Position numbers and translations under genes: made by a program
Origin: Podaxis mareebaensis
Lineage: Eukaryota; Basidiomycota; Agaricomycetes; Agaricales; Agaricaceae
Direction: 5' to 3'
NCBI GenBank assembly: GCA_018524725.1
Contig: JAEUWP010000335.1
Location: 620,001 to 684,000 of the forward strand
DNA length: 64,000 bases
Shown here: positions 11,694 to 24,474 of the stretch, one piece after another
Layout: each line of letters opens with the position of its first letter
How positions within the stretch are numbered: the first letter of the stretch is position 1
Notes under the pieces: generated by a model
Seen by the model: the letters and a program-made list of their open reading frames with translations, nothing else
Told to the model about the DNA's origin: nothing
Database searches by the model: none

Positions 11694-12253
11694 TCAATCT
11701 TCAATCAGCACTTGGCGCATTGTTCTAACATCGTGAGCAATTTGACGGATACGAGCAACACCAACCGGATTGAGGAGATCGTAATTCCATCATTTAGCGG
11801 GAGCTACATCGTTGAGAATGACTGGGTCGATTGGGATAGCGACTAGGAACACGATATTGGTTGCAACGGCGTACTCATAGAGGGCCAAGCGGGTGCCAAA
11901 GGCGCTGATAGCAGGGAGGCGAGGTGTAACAAGGCTGCGGCGAAGGTCCCAGAAGCAACCGCGCATTTCATCATCCGCTTGCTTGCGCTTGGAGTCGAGG
12001 GCGAAGGACGGGGCTTCACCTCTATGAAGAAGACTGGATGCTTGCTGAGTTTGACAATAAAGAGAGCGATAACGTCGACTGCATCTCGAGGAGTTTCTGG
12101 AATGTGATACTGGGGGGAGATCTTGAACGAGCCCTCCAGGCCAAACAGATAGTAGAGGAGCCTGGTGTGGGGGCCATAGTAGGCGCTTCCATCGGTGGAA
12201 AAAACGGGGGTTGATTGGCAGATGTAAAAGATTGGACGAGGTATTGTGGCCAT
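11694..12253 (-). pseudogene. Broken gene of a conserved fungal protein
   Basis: Reads as one intronless protein of about 185 residues only if two defects are ignored. From ATG 12253 the frame runs through PRPIFYICQSTPVFSTDGSA, LLYYLFGLEGSFK and VFFIEVKP. Near 12009-12014, at a GGGG run, similarity moves to another frame: DSKRKQADDEMRGCFWDLRR, LALYEYAVATNIVFL and DPVILNDVAPAK. There an in-frame TGA (11790-11792) stands where TGG would give WWNYD. The frame then continues through LLNPVGVARIRQIAHD to a TGA at 11694-11696. I recall similar small basidiomycete proteins but know no function. Decay after duplication is the simplest reading; a one-base sequencing error could explain the frameshift but not also the stop. 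Confidence 0.6.
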
Positions 12254-13256
12254 GGTTGTACTGTCATCGCAACATGTAGGAAGGTGGATACGCAGTGGTC
12301 GGAGATGAAGAAGCGATTGCTTTCGATGTAAAGTGCCGAAGCTACATCTCACGGGAGTGGCTAGAGTAGACAAGTCTACCACAAGTCGAAGGGTCGAAAT
12401 GATCAATCATTCCACTGCCGAAGCAACTTTGCAAGGTCGAAATTTGCCATCAGGACGTGAACCATATGCATATTGAACGAATTAAGCAATATCCTGCGCC
12501 ATGGCCTGGGAGCCAAACTCGCCGATGATTATAGTTTGTTTTTGTTTTTTTTTCCAAAATGGTTTATTTGCACTTCACTAATGGATGACCAACATAGTGC
12601 ACTCGCAGGCAGAACGCAATGGTAATTAACGACCAAGTCGGAATGAACGAGTCGCACATCGCGTAGACCAGTTGATCCTTGATTCATGATTTCAGCCAAC
12701 CCGAACTTTTTGCGCATCGCTTTTCTTCCTCCCCTCACCAGCGTCGCCACCCACAATCGAGCTCGGTGCAACATGCTTCGAACTCGAACTGCAGAAGGAA
12801 AGCCTGAGTCTACGCTAAAGGCCAAGGAGGCTGCAACCACTGTGGCGGCGGCGAAGACGACGACAAAACGCAGTTTGCCAACAGCCGGTCCACCTGCATC
12901 TAAGAGGGCTTGTGTCGAGTCCAACGCTCCGGGGAAACCAGCATCCAAGTCAACCACGAAAGAATGCCAACGCTGGATCACTAGGAAGAGCAGTGGTATG
13001 GTGGCAGGGGTAATTACGCAGAAGATCAGATGGCGTATGTGTACAGGTGATGGAAGAGCACGAATAGATGCAACTTGTCGAATGGTCAGAGTGGGATGAG
13101 GATAGAGACGGTCCACGGGGTTGTGTTAAGGGGATGCGGAGTTGACGGTGAAACAGTGGTGAAGTATGAGTGTAGTGAGGATGACGGACGGAAGGAAGAG
13201 GTTATACATCAAGAAGTCATGACATACTATGACCCTTAGAGCGGGGTTGAGGATGT
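12254..13256. other. Intergenic region with unconvincing overlapping frames
   Basis: About 1 kb. Open frames overlap on both strands (138 codons on + at 12686-13099 and 196 codons on - at 12529-13116), with no recognisable domain. The + frame is Lys/Ala/Thr-rich and could be a small basic protein. I do not call a gene. Confidence 0.4.
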
Positions 13257-14766
13257 TTAAGTATTCATGATAGTGAAACATCGGCGGGGTTGTGTCCGTG
13301 GCGTTACCGGTGCTTCTTGTTGCTGAGGTCGTTGGGATTGCGATGGGTGAACCTGCGGATGTCTCAAGCTTGGACCGGAAAAAATAGTCGTCGGTGCATG
13401 ACTGGTAGGGGGTAAAGAGGGGATTTCGGCCTCGCGGATAGCACGATCCCGCCAGGACATTATAAATGCCCAACGACCGTCTACCGCAGGTTTTGCGGAT
13501 CGTGTTTCCGGCTCATCTTCTGCCAAGATTGCCTGAGAATGGCGCTGGCCAGAAGTGGGTAGCTGTGATGACGCGAGATCCTTCGTGCTTTCGGATTGGG
13601 ACCTTGGACGGTTGGCGACAAGGAGGGAGGGGTTAAACGAGATACTTCGGCTACCTGAGCTCGAGTTGAAATGAAGATACTGCTTCATCCGCCCCCAGGT
13701 GGAAGGCTTCCCGATTTTCCGCGTCGAAGTGGGCAAGACCTCATTTCCGACCTTGGAGAGTGCCTTGGACCGTCTGGCTCTTGCCTTGAAAAGACGATAG
13801 AGAAGGTATGCAAGGACGATGGCGAAAAGCAAGCATACAGAGACAAGAACTCCTGTCACCACCTTGCTTTTGGACGAAGTGGACGACTGAGTCGCTGTAG
13901 TAGCGGAAGGTGGCGACGCTGAAGCCATTTCCTGACCGGTTCTATAGGCGCATTAGCCAGAGGAGATATATAAGAGGGTCTGCCTCACGAGTAGACGATA
14001 TAATCCAGCATCATAAGAGATGCTGGGCCACCAGGGCGTCCATTTTGGATAGTGAGGGTGTGGCTATCCATGCGCATAGAGCTATTCGCGTAGACAAGAA
14101 AGTTATAAATGAAAGCGTCTCCCCCTGATTCTACCATTTGAAGGTTGAAAGTTCCAACTTCCTCGGAGTCGATTTTGAATATCATGTTATTCTTGGCGCT
14201 GCCGAAAGTAGGTTCTTCAACGGGTCGATCAGTGCTAAAAAGAATATAGAGACTCACGAAGGGCGTATATCAGAAAAGTCAGAAACCGATAGAATGCAAT
14301 ACACATAGACAGCAGAACCTGAAAGACGTCTATTACACAGATAGATATGCTATCTTAGAAAACCCACCATAGAATCTCACTGAGGCGGAAGGTGGCTGGT
14401 TGCGAGATTTGGTGCCGTTCCGTTGCACTGGGTTCTGATACATATGCCAGGTTGTATCGGGGTAGTTGCATGATCTTGATAGGAACTCACGTATGCGCTA
14501 ATGTGCCAAGTTCCTATTGACCGGTCAGCCGTGACTCGTAACTAGGGATGTTATAACTTGCCATTGCGTGCTTGAGAGGGGCTCGGACGGGGACAGGAGT
14601 TACAGACTGTGCCAAAATTCCATTCGAGGTCTGGCGTGTAAGCCACCTGGGCACCAGTTACAGGATCCGGGTAGGAATCATCGATAGTCACGTTGACAAG
14701 AGACAGGGAATAGACAAGTTGAAGGGGAGCAAAGAATAGAAGGAGAAGGGACCAGAAAGAAGGCAT
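13257..14766 (-). CDS. Single-pass membrane protein with extracellular domain
   Basis: Type I membrane protein of a family common in agaricomycetes; function unknown. Six exons (14766-14562, 14513-14491, 14434-14368, 14318-14258, 14198-13989, 13941-13257) give 416 residues. Order seen: signal peptide MPSFWSLLLLFFAPLQLVYS; extracellular part with NVTIDDSYPDPVTGAQVAY, NGTWHISAY, SAVYVYCIL, a FKIDSEEVGTF strand and LMMLDYIVYS; a Thr/Ser-rich stalk; one transmembrane helix (VVTGVLVSVCLLFAIVLAYL) followed by basic residues; and a Ser/Pro/Gln-rich cytoplasmic tail of about 190 residues. The jelly-roll-like ectodomain suggests ligand or wall sensing, but this is inference. The first intron has a GC donor (GCAAGT) at 14561. 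Start codons of this gene and GCN20 are 312 bp apart. Confidence 0.8.
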
Positions 14767-15078
14767 GACGCGAAGGAACGGAGAACTCGAGTCCTCGAGG
14801 AGGGTTTATGTTGAGGATGGAAAACAAATTCAAAACGGCGCGTGTATTGGCTTATGTTACATATGCAGGGAGCACATCGCACCCTGATATCTTCTCACCA
14901 ACAAAAGAATTCAATCCGCAACCATGGCCACCAGTTTCATGACGGAAGGGGTTTGATCCCATTTGATCACCCCACTCGATCACTCGGTCCCATTTCGGGA
15001 AACAACTCGGACACACCGTGCATCCGGGCGCATCTTTCATTTTTGTTCTCAACAACCTACATCTCTCAAGGCTGTGTC
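14767..15078. promoter_or_regulatory. Divergent promoter, membrane protein / GCN20
   Basis: 312 bp between two divergent start codons. No TATA box stands out. Confidence 0.4.
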
Positions 15079-18000
15079 ATGTCGTCAGAGGACATTGCGC
15101 GAGAGATCCGTACCTCGTTCCCTGGCACTGAAGATATCATCGTCCAGTATCTCGCTGGATATCTAGTTGATGATGCTGGAGAAGAGGAAGACGTCCTTCA
15201 GGTTGCCCGTGACATCCTTCAGTCTGTAGCTGGAGATCGAGAAGATGTCCTCGAAAAACTCATGCTTAGATTGGGGGACCTCTTGGAAGAACAACTCAAC
15301 GCTCGTATCAAGAACAGGGCTCGACCGAAATTGCAGAAACTGGACAAAGTAATGGATATGAGCAAAACCCAGATGTCTAACACTATAGCGCTAACTGAAG
15401 GCGTGGACCTGGAATCTATCAACAAGGGAAAGTGAGTTACAGGGTGTTCGCCATCCACCCTTTTATATCTAAAACGAGTCTCAGAGCGTCCCGTGTGGAT
15501 GTCAAGAAGCTCGAGAAACAGGAGGCGAAACTTCGGGTTAGTATTTTGCACCTTTTTCAATTGCCCTTATCTCACCCCTTTGCTTAGGCCAAAATTGAAA
15601 AACGTGCCCGAAGAGATCTCTATGAAGGTTCCAAACTCCTCGACCAACATCGTAAACAAGTGGGTTTGTTCGTTGTTCCTTGGAAACCGGTTATCTCACC
15701 GCCACGATTTGTTATCCAGCAAACCTACGAAGAGATGTTCATGAAGGCAGGTAGTTGCTATCATGTGCTTGCCAGTTACTTCAACACGACGTTGTTAGAT
15801 CAACCCCCTCGAGGCCAGCGCGAACGCCAAAAACAAGAGCAAGGACATCCATCTACCCTCCATCGACGTTAATTTTGGCTCCAACAGAATATTGTGAGTG
15901 TCGTGGATGAACCGAGATAGATCGCCTAGTAACGTATATCAGGTCTGGCGCTTCTTTGACCCTCGCACATGGCCGACGCTACGGATTGATTGGTCGGAAC
16001 GGTGAGTGATGAAGACCTATCGGGTTATGCAATGATCCTGACCCGGCTTCTAGGTGTTGGTAAATCCACACTTCTTCGGCATATTGCCATGCGAGAAGTG
16101 CCAATCCCGCCCCATATCACCATTCTCTTCGTAGAACAAGAGGTGCGCGGCTAAATCCTTTTCCCTTAAGCATTTGTGCAAATCAGTTTAGATCGTAGGA
16201 GATGACACTCGCGCCATTGATTCGGTGCTAAAGGCTGATGTCTGGCGTGATCACCTCCTAAAAGAGCAGGCGAACCTAGATGCGAAGCTTGCTGAACTTG
16301 AATCTGCCGGTGATGACAAGCGGTTTGAAGATGAAAGGGAGGAATTGTCATCAAGACTAGCGGAGGTTCATGCACGGTTAACGGAGATGGATGCCGAAAG
16401 TGGTCCCTCTCGAGCAGCAGCACTCCTAGCGGGTGAGCCATACCCAGTATTGGTTTACTACCTGTTACTGATGAGTTTGCAGGCCTCGGTTTTGACGAAG
16501 CTGATCAACAGCGACCAACAAAATCATTCAGTGGCGGTTGGCGGTAAGTCCCATCTGGCCTAGTTAGTGCACATCCCCGTTTATATGCGAATAGGATGCG
16601 GTTAGCACTTGCCCGGGCTCTCTTCGTGAAGGTATGCACCGGTCTCGTATCAAGTTTCAGATCTGTACGGTACTAAAAATAATAGCCCTCCTTGCTCCTG
16701 TTGGATGAACCTTCAAACCATAGTCTGTCTGTCTTTCCTCTCGCCTATAGAGTCTTCTGATCCTGCATCCTAGTCGATCTCAATGCGCTCGCTTGGCTCG
16801 AAGACTACTTGCAAACATGGCCAGGGACACTCCTTGTAGTGTAAGTATCAGCTAAACCAGCAAGATGTATCTGACCAGCAACCGCAGTTCTCACGATCGT
16901 GCTTTCTTGTATGTAACTTCGGTATCATGTCAAGCAACCTTCTCACCAAAGGCACTCGAAGAGATGCAGTAGCTACGGATATCATCCATCAACATTCAGG
17001 CAGACTAGACTATTACAAAGGGTATGTATCACGTCGCGTATCTCTTGATGTGAAACTCACGTACAAATTCAGGAATTTCACCCAATTCTATTCGACCAAA
17101 TCAGAGCGGGATCGCAATTTGCGAAAGGAATACGAGACTCAGATGGAATATCGCAAACACCTACAAGCTTTCATCGACCGTTGGCGCTACAATGCTAACC
17201 GAGGTGCTTGCTATTCCCCTGCCCCGGCTACCGAACCAAACTAACCGTCCTTCAGCCGCACAGGCACAGATGAAAATCAAAATTCTGGAGAAGGTGATGA
17301 GCTTTGATCTTTCTCTACATATCCGATAATACTGATGTCGCCCCAGCTGCCAGATCTCCAGCCTCCTGAGGAAGAGGAAACGGAGAACTTCAAGTAGGTG
17401 ATCTCTTGTGGTTTGCCTTTCTTCTTTCCAATTTTCCGCGCAGATTTCCCGAGACAGAGAAGATATCTCCTCCCCTTTTGCAAATGAACGAAGTTACATT
17501 CGGATATAGCCCAGACAAGTTGATACTCAAGAACGTTAACTTCGATATTGGCTTTGATTCTCGGATTGCTATTGTCGGCGCAAACGGTGCCGGTAAATCT
17601 ACCCTGTATGTGAAGCGTTTGAGGACCTTTTCACGAGGTTGACATTGGATACAGTATCAAAATATTGACCGGGGAACTCAATCCGCTATCCGGCCATGTA
17701 ACCCGCAATGGCCGACTGCGTGTGTAAGTCATGATGGCCCGGACTTTTTATGGTTCAACATTTATTTTGGCTTCAGTGGCTATTTTGCTCAACACCATGT
17801 CGATACTCTGATCCCGACGATGTCGCCAGTGCAATTTCTAGCACACAAGTTCCCGGGTCGGACTGAGCAGGAATATCGATCTCATCTGGGAAACTTCCAA
17901 ATCAGCGGTATGACGGGGTGCGTGGCCGTTGAACCTGTCGTCAACACAACTCATCAACCGTGACATACAGGTTACAATTGATCGGTACCTTGTCCGGTGG

Positions 18001-18503
18001 CCAGAAGTCTCGCGTTGCATTCTCCCTATTGTCATTACAGCGTCCTCATGTGCTATTGCTTGATGAGGTCCGTCCTTTGATCGCACGTCTCCTGTTTTAA
18101 TCTCAACGATCTCTAACAATCTCCCAGCCGACCAACCATCTCGATATCGAGGTATCCAACACGTTAATCCTCGGGAACCCGAACTAACGCTGTTCACTTT
18201 TAGGGTCTGGATGCACTCATGACCGCGATCCAGAAGTGGAATGGGGGTGTAATTATAATCTCACACGACGAGCGTTTCATCACAACCGTAGCGAACGAGG
18301 TACGGCATCTACTCCATGTTTATCTCATAGCACTCATCAACCAACGGCTCTGCAGCTCTGGGTATGCGGAAACCAGACGGTCAGCAAGTTCAAGGGTGAC
18401 GTTCAGGCATACAAGGTGAACTGCGCATCATCTCTTCTTTAATCCTCATCCTGACATGATTCTGTAGAATCTCATTGTCAACAACGTGAAGGCGAAGCCT
18501 TAA
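15079..18503 (+). CDS. GCN20: ABCF ATPase, GCN20 type
   Basis: Soluble ABC-F protein with two ATPase modules and no membrane segments. GCN20 works with GCN1 on ribosomes to activate the GCN2 kinase when amino acids are short (family knowledge). The N-terminal about 150 residues form the GCN20-type leader ([30 protein letters not shown]). Module 1: Walker A GRNGVGKST, signature [15 protein letters not shown], Walker [13 protein letters not shown]. The linker helix region has [20 protein letters not shown]. Module 2: [43 protein letters not shown]. The gene has more than 15 short introns. The one after AAG at 15746 uses a GC donor (GCAGGT, 15747-15798). The protein ends NNVKAKP at TAA 18501. 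TOP2 follows on the same strand after 380 bp. Confidence 0.93.
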
Positions 18504-18693
18504 GCTAACGTTCGTGGGTGCTGCATGGGATTCAGGTGTTGGATCATTCTTGAAGCTTAATGCAGTGATATTTGTATATGCTTAGAACACTTGTACTTCC
18601 TCAAGCACAAGATTCTAGAATATTCGTGGTTTCTCGGTGACTAGTGCTGACGGAGGCTGACTTAGAGTGATGAGTTTGGTGTCCCGAGCGTTG

Positions 18694-18699
18694 ACGCGT
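18694..18699. promoter_or_regulatory. MCB-like element ACGCGT (1)
   Basis: Exact ACGCGT, 185-190 bp before the TOP2 ATG. In yeasts this box binds MBF and drives G1/S transcription. Confidence 0.5.
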
Positions 18700-18739
18700 T
18701 GGGTCACATGGTAATGATCAAATGACAAGTGTGATTGAG

Positions 18740-18745
18740 ACGCGT
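18740..18745. promoter_or_regulatory. MCB-like element ACGCGT (2)
   Basis: Second exact ACGCGT 46 bp downstream of the first, followed by a related GACGCGC. The pair upstream of a DNA-replication-phase gene argues for function. Confidence 0.5.
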
Positions 18746-18883
18746 GTGACGCGCTCTTAAAGTTCATCAACAGTGCTTGCACGAGTGTACCTGCAACCGT
18801 TCAACCATCTGCAAAGTCTTCGTTCACACCTCGCTTCGGCCTGGTATTTGGGCGCTCCAACGACCACATTGCTTGATTTCATC

Positions 18884-21800
18884 ATGAGTTCGTCGGAAGG
18901 CGAAAATTTTGGTTTTGACGACATTTCTGGTTCTGAATTTGAGGAGGACTATGCCCCGGTAAAGAAGGTACGGCTCTTGACCATATCTTCGTATGTTCTT
19001 GTTCACGAGGCTTTGAGTAGAAGACTGCACCTAAATCAAAGGCTGCGCCCAAAGCCGCGAAACCAAAAGCAACGACTACTAAAGCCGCGACGAAGCCTAA
19101 GATCAACAAGAAGGTCCTGGCGGACCATGACGACAACGCAGACAACAACGAGGTTGGAGGCAGTGACTCTGATGAAGATATGTCCGTGAAGAAGACGCAA
19201 GCAGCTGTTCCAGCCAAAAAGAAGACTGCGTCCGAAACGTACACCAAAGTGCGTGGTATGCTCACTACATCCGTACATTTGGTCAGTGCTGAAGTAATAT
19301 GACGCTCGCAGCTTTCGCAACTCGAGCACATTCTGAAGCGTCCGGATTCATACATCGGGAGTATCGAAACTATTACCCAGCAGATGTGGACCTATGATGT
19401 TAACAACAAACGAATGGTCCAACGCGATGTGAGGTATGTGCCTGGCTTCTTGAAGATTGTCGATGAAATTCTTGTGAACGCTGCCGACAACAAGGTGCGC
19501 TGGCTCTCCGTTTGGATTTGTTAGTCATTAATCTCGAGGTCTAGATCAACGACCCAAGCATGGATACCATCAAAGTCAATATTGACACCGAAGGAAATAC
19601 GATTTCAGTCTACAACAATGGTCGTGGAATACCCATCGAAATTCACTCACAAGAGAAGATTTATATCCCGGAACTCATTTTTGGTCATCTGTTATCTTCT
19701 TCCAATTATGATGACGACGAGAAGAAGCTTACTGGTGGTCGCAATGGTTATGGTGCCAAGCTCGCCAACATTTATTCCCTCGAATTTACGGTCGAGACGG
19801 CGGACAAGAATACTGGACTCAAGTACAAGCAGACATGGACGAATAATATGGGCATTTGCGGAAAGGCGAAGATTACGAAGAATTCGAAGGGGGAGGAGTG
19901 GACCAAGATCACCTTCAAACCGGATTTGAAGAGATTTGGTATGAACGGTATCGATGAAGACACCGCTGGGTTGTTGCGCAAACGTGTGTATGATATGGCT
20001 GGCACCGTCAAGGACGTCAAGGTTTACCTCAACGATGAACGTTTGAAGATCAAGAATTTCAAACAATACGTCGACATGTATTTGGAGTCAGCCCAGGCAG
20101 AGGCTTCTGAGAGCAGTGGTGGGGCAGCACAGCCAAAGACCCAAGTCATTTACGACCGTCTCAGCGATCGCTGGGAGATTGCCTTCGCGGTTTCAGACGG
20201 GACATTCCAACAAGTTTCCTTCGCCAATTCCATTGCCACTATCAAAGGCGGTACTCATGTTCTCTACGTTGCCGATCAGCTCTCCAAACACATAATGGCG
20301 GCTGTAAGCAAGAAGAACAAAGGCGCTCCTGTAAAGCCAGCCCAAATTCGCAACCATATGTGGTTGTTCGTCAACGCGCTCATCGAGAATCCGACTTTCG
20401 ATAGCCAGACCAAGGAAACCTTAACCCTTCCCTCGTCGAAATTCGGTAGCAAACCCACCATAAAGGAGGACTTCATCAAGAGAGGTATGTAGAACTCATG
20501 CATGTGCTCGGAGAGACTTACAAGTCTGCGTAGTCCTTAAGACCGCCGTGATTGAGAATATCTTGCACTGGGCCAAGACGAAGGCCGACCAACAGATCAA
20601 GAAGACGGATGGTAGCAAGCGTAACCGGTCAGTCACTCGTTTTACGAGAACATTAATCGTCGCTCACGTTTGACTTTTCAGTCTTATTGGGATGGCGAAA
20701 CTTTCGGACGCCAACAATGCCGGTACTCGGCTTGCCAAAGACTGTACGCTGATCTTGACGGAAGGTGATTCCGCCAAAGCTCTCGCTGTCGCAGGACTTG
20801 GCGTCGTTGGTCGTGATTTCTTTGGCGTTTTTCCTTTGCGTGGTAAACTCTTGAATGTACGTGAAGCGAGGCATGATCAAATTATGAAGAACGAAGAAAT
20901 CCAAAATATCAAGAAGATTCTCGGTTTGCAGCACAACAAGGACTACTCGGATGTCTCGAGCCTTCGTTACGGACGTTTGATGATTATGGCTGATCAGGTA
21001 TGTCTTTGTGGTATTCAGGTGTTGATCGCACTAAAACATCTCCAGGATCATGACGGTTCGCATATCAAGGGTCTCCTCATTAACTTCTTCGATCACTTCT
21101 ATCCTTCGCTCCTGAAGCTCCCTGAATTCTTGGTCGAGTTCGTTACTCCCATCGTCCGCGTGGGTCTCAATCATGTACGATAACGCTTAAATGACGGCTG
21201 CTGACTTTGCGTTCAGATTACTAAGGGCAAACAACGTCGTGACTTCTTTACTCTTCCAGAGTACGAGAAGTGGTTGGCTGAAACACCGGATGCCCACAAG
21301 TGGGACTCTAAGTATTACAAGGTTTGTAAATTTCAGGGTGAGGAAACATGATATTGATGTTGAAACAGGGTCTCGGAACGAGTAACGATGCTGACGCTCG
21401 GGACTACTTCAGCCACATGGCGAAGCACATGATTCCCTTCGCCCCTACTCAGGAGGGTGACAGGGAGCTCATTGACCTCGCTTTCAGCAAGAAGAAGGCT
21501 GATGACCGTAAAGAATGGTTGCGCCAGTTCCAGGTTCGGTGGTCCAATTATCGCACTCTTGCGTCGAGTCCTAATCCCTGTTATCCAGCCCGGAACTTAC
21601 CTCGACCACAACCTCGAGGAGATTCCGTACTCTGAGTTCATTAACAAAGAACTCATCTGTTTTTCGATGGCGGATAACATCCGTTCTATTCCTTCGGTTG
21701 CTGACGGTCTGAAGCCTGGTCAACGCAAAGTCATTTGGTCTTGCTTCAAGCGTAAGCTAAAGAAAGAAATCAAGGTACATCTCAACGCTTTTCATAAACA

Positions 21801-24360
21801 AGTACCTCATGGACCCGTTTCTAGGTCGCTCAACTTGTCGGTTACATCTCGGAACACGCTGCATATCACCATGGTGAAGCCTCCCTCGCACAAACCATCG
21901 TCAATCTCGCCCAAGATTTTGTTGGCAGCAACAACGTTAACCTTCTCTCTCCTAATGGTCAGTACGGTACTCGTGACCAGGGTGGAAAGGATCATGCCTC
22001 GCCTAGGTATATCTTCACTGAGCCGAAGCCGATGGCGAGAGTTATGTATAACCCGGCCGATGACCCGCTATTGAACCCACAGAAGGAGGACAATCAATGG
22101 ATTGAACCTGAATTTTACATGCCCGTTATTCCCCTTGTACTGTGTAATGGCGCTGAGGGCATTGGTACTGGTGAGCATATGAGGCTTCATTTTCGTTGAT
22201 TTGCTTGATCTTATTGTCTGCTCCAGGTTGGAGTACGAACATTCCTTGCTATAACCCCACTGATATTGTTGAGAACATTCGTCGCCTTATGCGAGGCGGG
22301 GAACAGGTTGCAATGATTCCTTGGTGGCGTGGTTTCAAGGGGCAGATCATTCCAACTGCGAAGCACAAGTACGACGTCCACGGTGTCATTCGCAAATTGG
22401 ACGATACGACTGTCGAGATTACCGAGTTGCCAATACATAAGTGGACGCAGAACTACAAGGCGGAGTTGGAAGCGATGATTGCGGGCGGAGAGAACAAGGA
22501 GGGCGTTATCAAAGTGCGTCGTTTGTTACCTGAAATGTGTGCTCCGGCGCTGAAGTTAGTTCCAGGATTACAAGGAACACCATGATAATGCCAATGTGCA
22601 CTTCGTCGTCAGCATGTCGGCTAAGGATATGCAAAAGGCTGAGGAGCAGGGCCTCTTGGAGTTCTTTAAACTCACCTCAAAGTTGACGACGAGCAACATG
22701 ATTTGTTTCGACTTTGAGGGTAAGATCAAGAGGTATGATTCACCAGAGGAAATTATAGAGGATTTCTATCCTGTTCGATTGGCATACTATCAGAAGCGAA
22801 AGGTAGGTTCCCGATGTTTTATTCTGTTGACTTGGATATTGAAGTTATATATTTAGGACTATCTTGCCCAGGAACTCCAAAACGCCCTGGACAAACTCAA
22901 CAACCAAGCTCGCTTTGTCAAGATGATCGTCGACAAGACACTTGTTGTGTCCGGTCGTCGTAAAGCGGATATCGTAGCCGACTTGCGTAATCACGACTTC
23001 AGGCCGTTCCCTAAGGTCGTTAAGGCCAAGAACGCCGAGCAAGAGGAAAATCAAGATGAGGAGGAAGAGGAAGAAGTTGGTTCGGATAGCGACTATGACT
23101 ACTTGCTTGGGATGGCTATCTGGAGTTTGACGAAGGAGAAGATTGAGAGGCTGTTGCAGCAGGCTAGGGATAAGGAGGCTGAGCTACTTGCGTTGCTTGA
23201 GAAGACACCGATCGATTTGTGGAATAAGGATCTGGATGACTTTTTGATTGAGTGGGAGGTGTGTTTATTTGATTTCCCCGCGACCTCAGGTAGCTGATCT
23301 TATTATGCTAGAACGACTGCAAGGACTGGGTTGCGAAGAAATTCGCTGATGGAGGTAAAGGCAAGAAGAAGAAACAGACGAAACTGAGGACGAGGAAGTC
23401 GATTGGTGGAGGAGGTGGAGGTGATGATGACTCCGACGATGACTTCAAGCCGGTCAAAGCCGCGGCTTCGAGGAAGAAAGCAGAGGCAAAGAAGGCCAAG
23501 GACGAGGATACCGAAGCCAAGAAACCACCTGCCCGGAAGGCCATTGCTAATGCAAAGAAATTGTTCAAGGATGAAGATGATGACAAGGGCGGGATAGGAG
23601 GGAGTGACGATGATTTAGACTATACTGACTTTGGTGGAGGTGGAAGCAAAAAAGTGAGCAGGAAGGAGAAAGGGAAGGAGGATAAAGGCAAGGGGAAGGA
23701 AAAGGCCATTGAGATTGATGAGGAAAGTGAAGAGGAGGTGATCAAGCCAGCCAAGTCCAAGTCGCGGTCAAAACCTACAGCAGTGGCTTCTAGTTCAAAG
23801 GACGACAGCGACTTTGAAATGGAAGTGGTCAAGGATAAACCCAGGGCCAAGGCAAAGGCAAAGGCGAAGAACACAATCGAGGTTGACAGCGATGACCCTG
23901 TCTCTAAAGCGACAGAAACAGGAGCCAAGCGCAAGAGGTACGATCCCAAGCACTATATATAGGTCGTTCGCAGGTCTCAATTTTTTTCTGACTTAGTCCC
24001 GACGTCGATCAAGAGGATTCTCCCGCGGTCAAGAAAAAGAAAACGGATCTCACAGATTGGTTCGGGAAGAAGACAGAGGCGCCGGTAAAGAAGGCTAGCG
24101 CACAGCCTCGAAAGGTCTCGAAAAGCATGAAGCCAGCGTCGCCCAAGACGAAGGAGAAGAAGGCGGCAGCCACAAAGAAGAAAAAGATTGTGGATTCGGA
24201 TGATGAGGCAGAAGGCGGTGCAGATTCCGATTTTGATGATCTGCCAAAGCCACCGCCGCGGAAGACTGTGCGGGCACAGGCTGGAGGATCGAAGAGCAAG
24301 TATGTTGAGTTATCGTCTGAGGATGAGAATGGGGACGACTCTATGTTTATAGATGACTAG
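18884..24360 (+). CDS. TOP2: DNA topoisomerase II
   Basis: Type IIA topoisomerase: ATP-driven passage of one DNA duplex through another, needed to separate sister chromatids in the nucleus. About 16 exons give about 1,550 residues. GHKL ATPase: EILVNAADNK, YNNGRGIP, GGRNGYGAK, then the transducer with the QTKETLTLP loop. TOPRIM: LTEGDSAKALA and IMADQDHDGSHIKGL (metal-binding acidic residues). Breakage-reunion domain: LKPGQRKV, ISEHAAYHHGE, YGTRDQGGKDHASPRYIFT with the catalytic Tyr in PRY, and KHKYDVHGVI. The C-terminal about 400 residues are Lys/Asp/Glu/Ser-rich, as usual for this domain, carrying nuclear signals and phosphosites. No key residue is missing. Two MCB boxes lie upstream. The stop lies only 114 bp before the next possible ATG. 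Confidence 0.97.
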
Positions 24361-24474
24361 GGTGCTAGGTAGTGTAATCTGTGTAATCTACATAATGAGT
24401 GACCTGTTTGGGGGCCTAGACCTGAATGACGTCAGTGATGGACGGCGTGATGCCGGGAGGGAGGGCTGGTTGTG

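Larger units (their letters stand above)
18504..18883 (+). promoter_or_regulatory. TOP2 promoter region
   Basis: 380 bp between the GCN20 stop and the TOP2 start, holding two MluI cell-cycle boxes (listed separately). No coding sequence seen. Confidence 0.5.

Noticed and set aside
12529..13116. Minus-strand frame of 196 codons and overlapping plus-strand frame
   Set aside because: No domain, overlap in both directions, and no clean start context. Kept only as a note.
13126..13473. Alternative minus-strand frame past the end of the membrane protein
   Set aside because: Requires a frame change with no good splice site; the tail ending at 13257 is in frame with the TM helix.
23308..23949. Minus-strand Ser/Leu/Phe-rich frames
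   Set aside because: Mirror of the Lys/Asp/Glu/Ser-rich TOP2 C-terminal domain.
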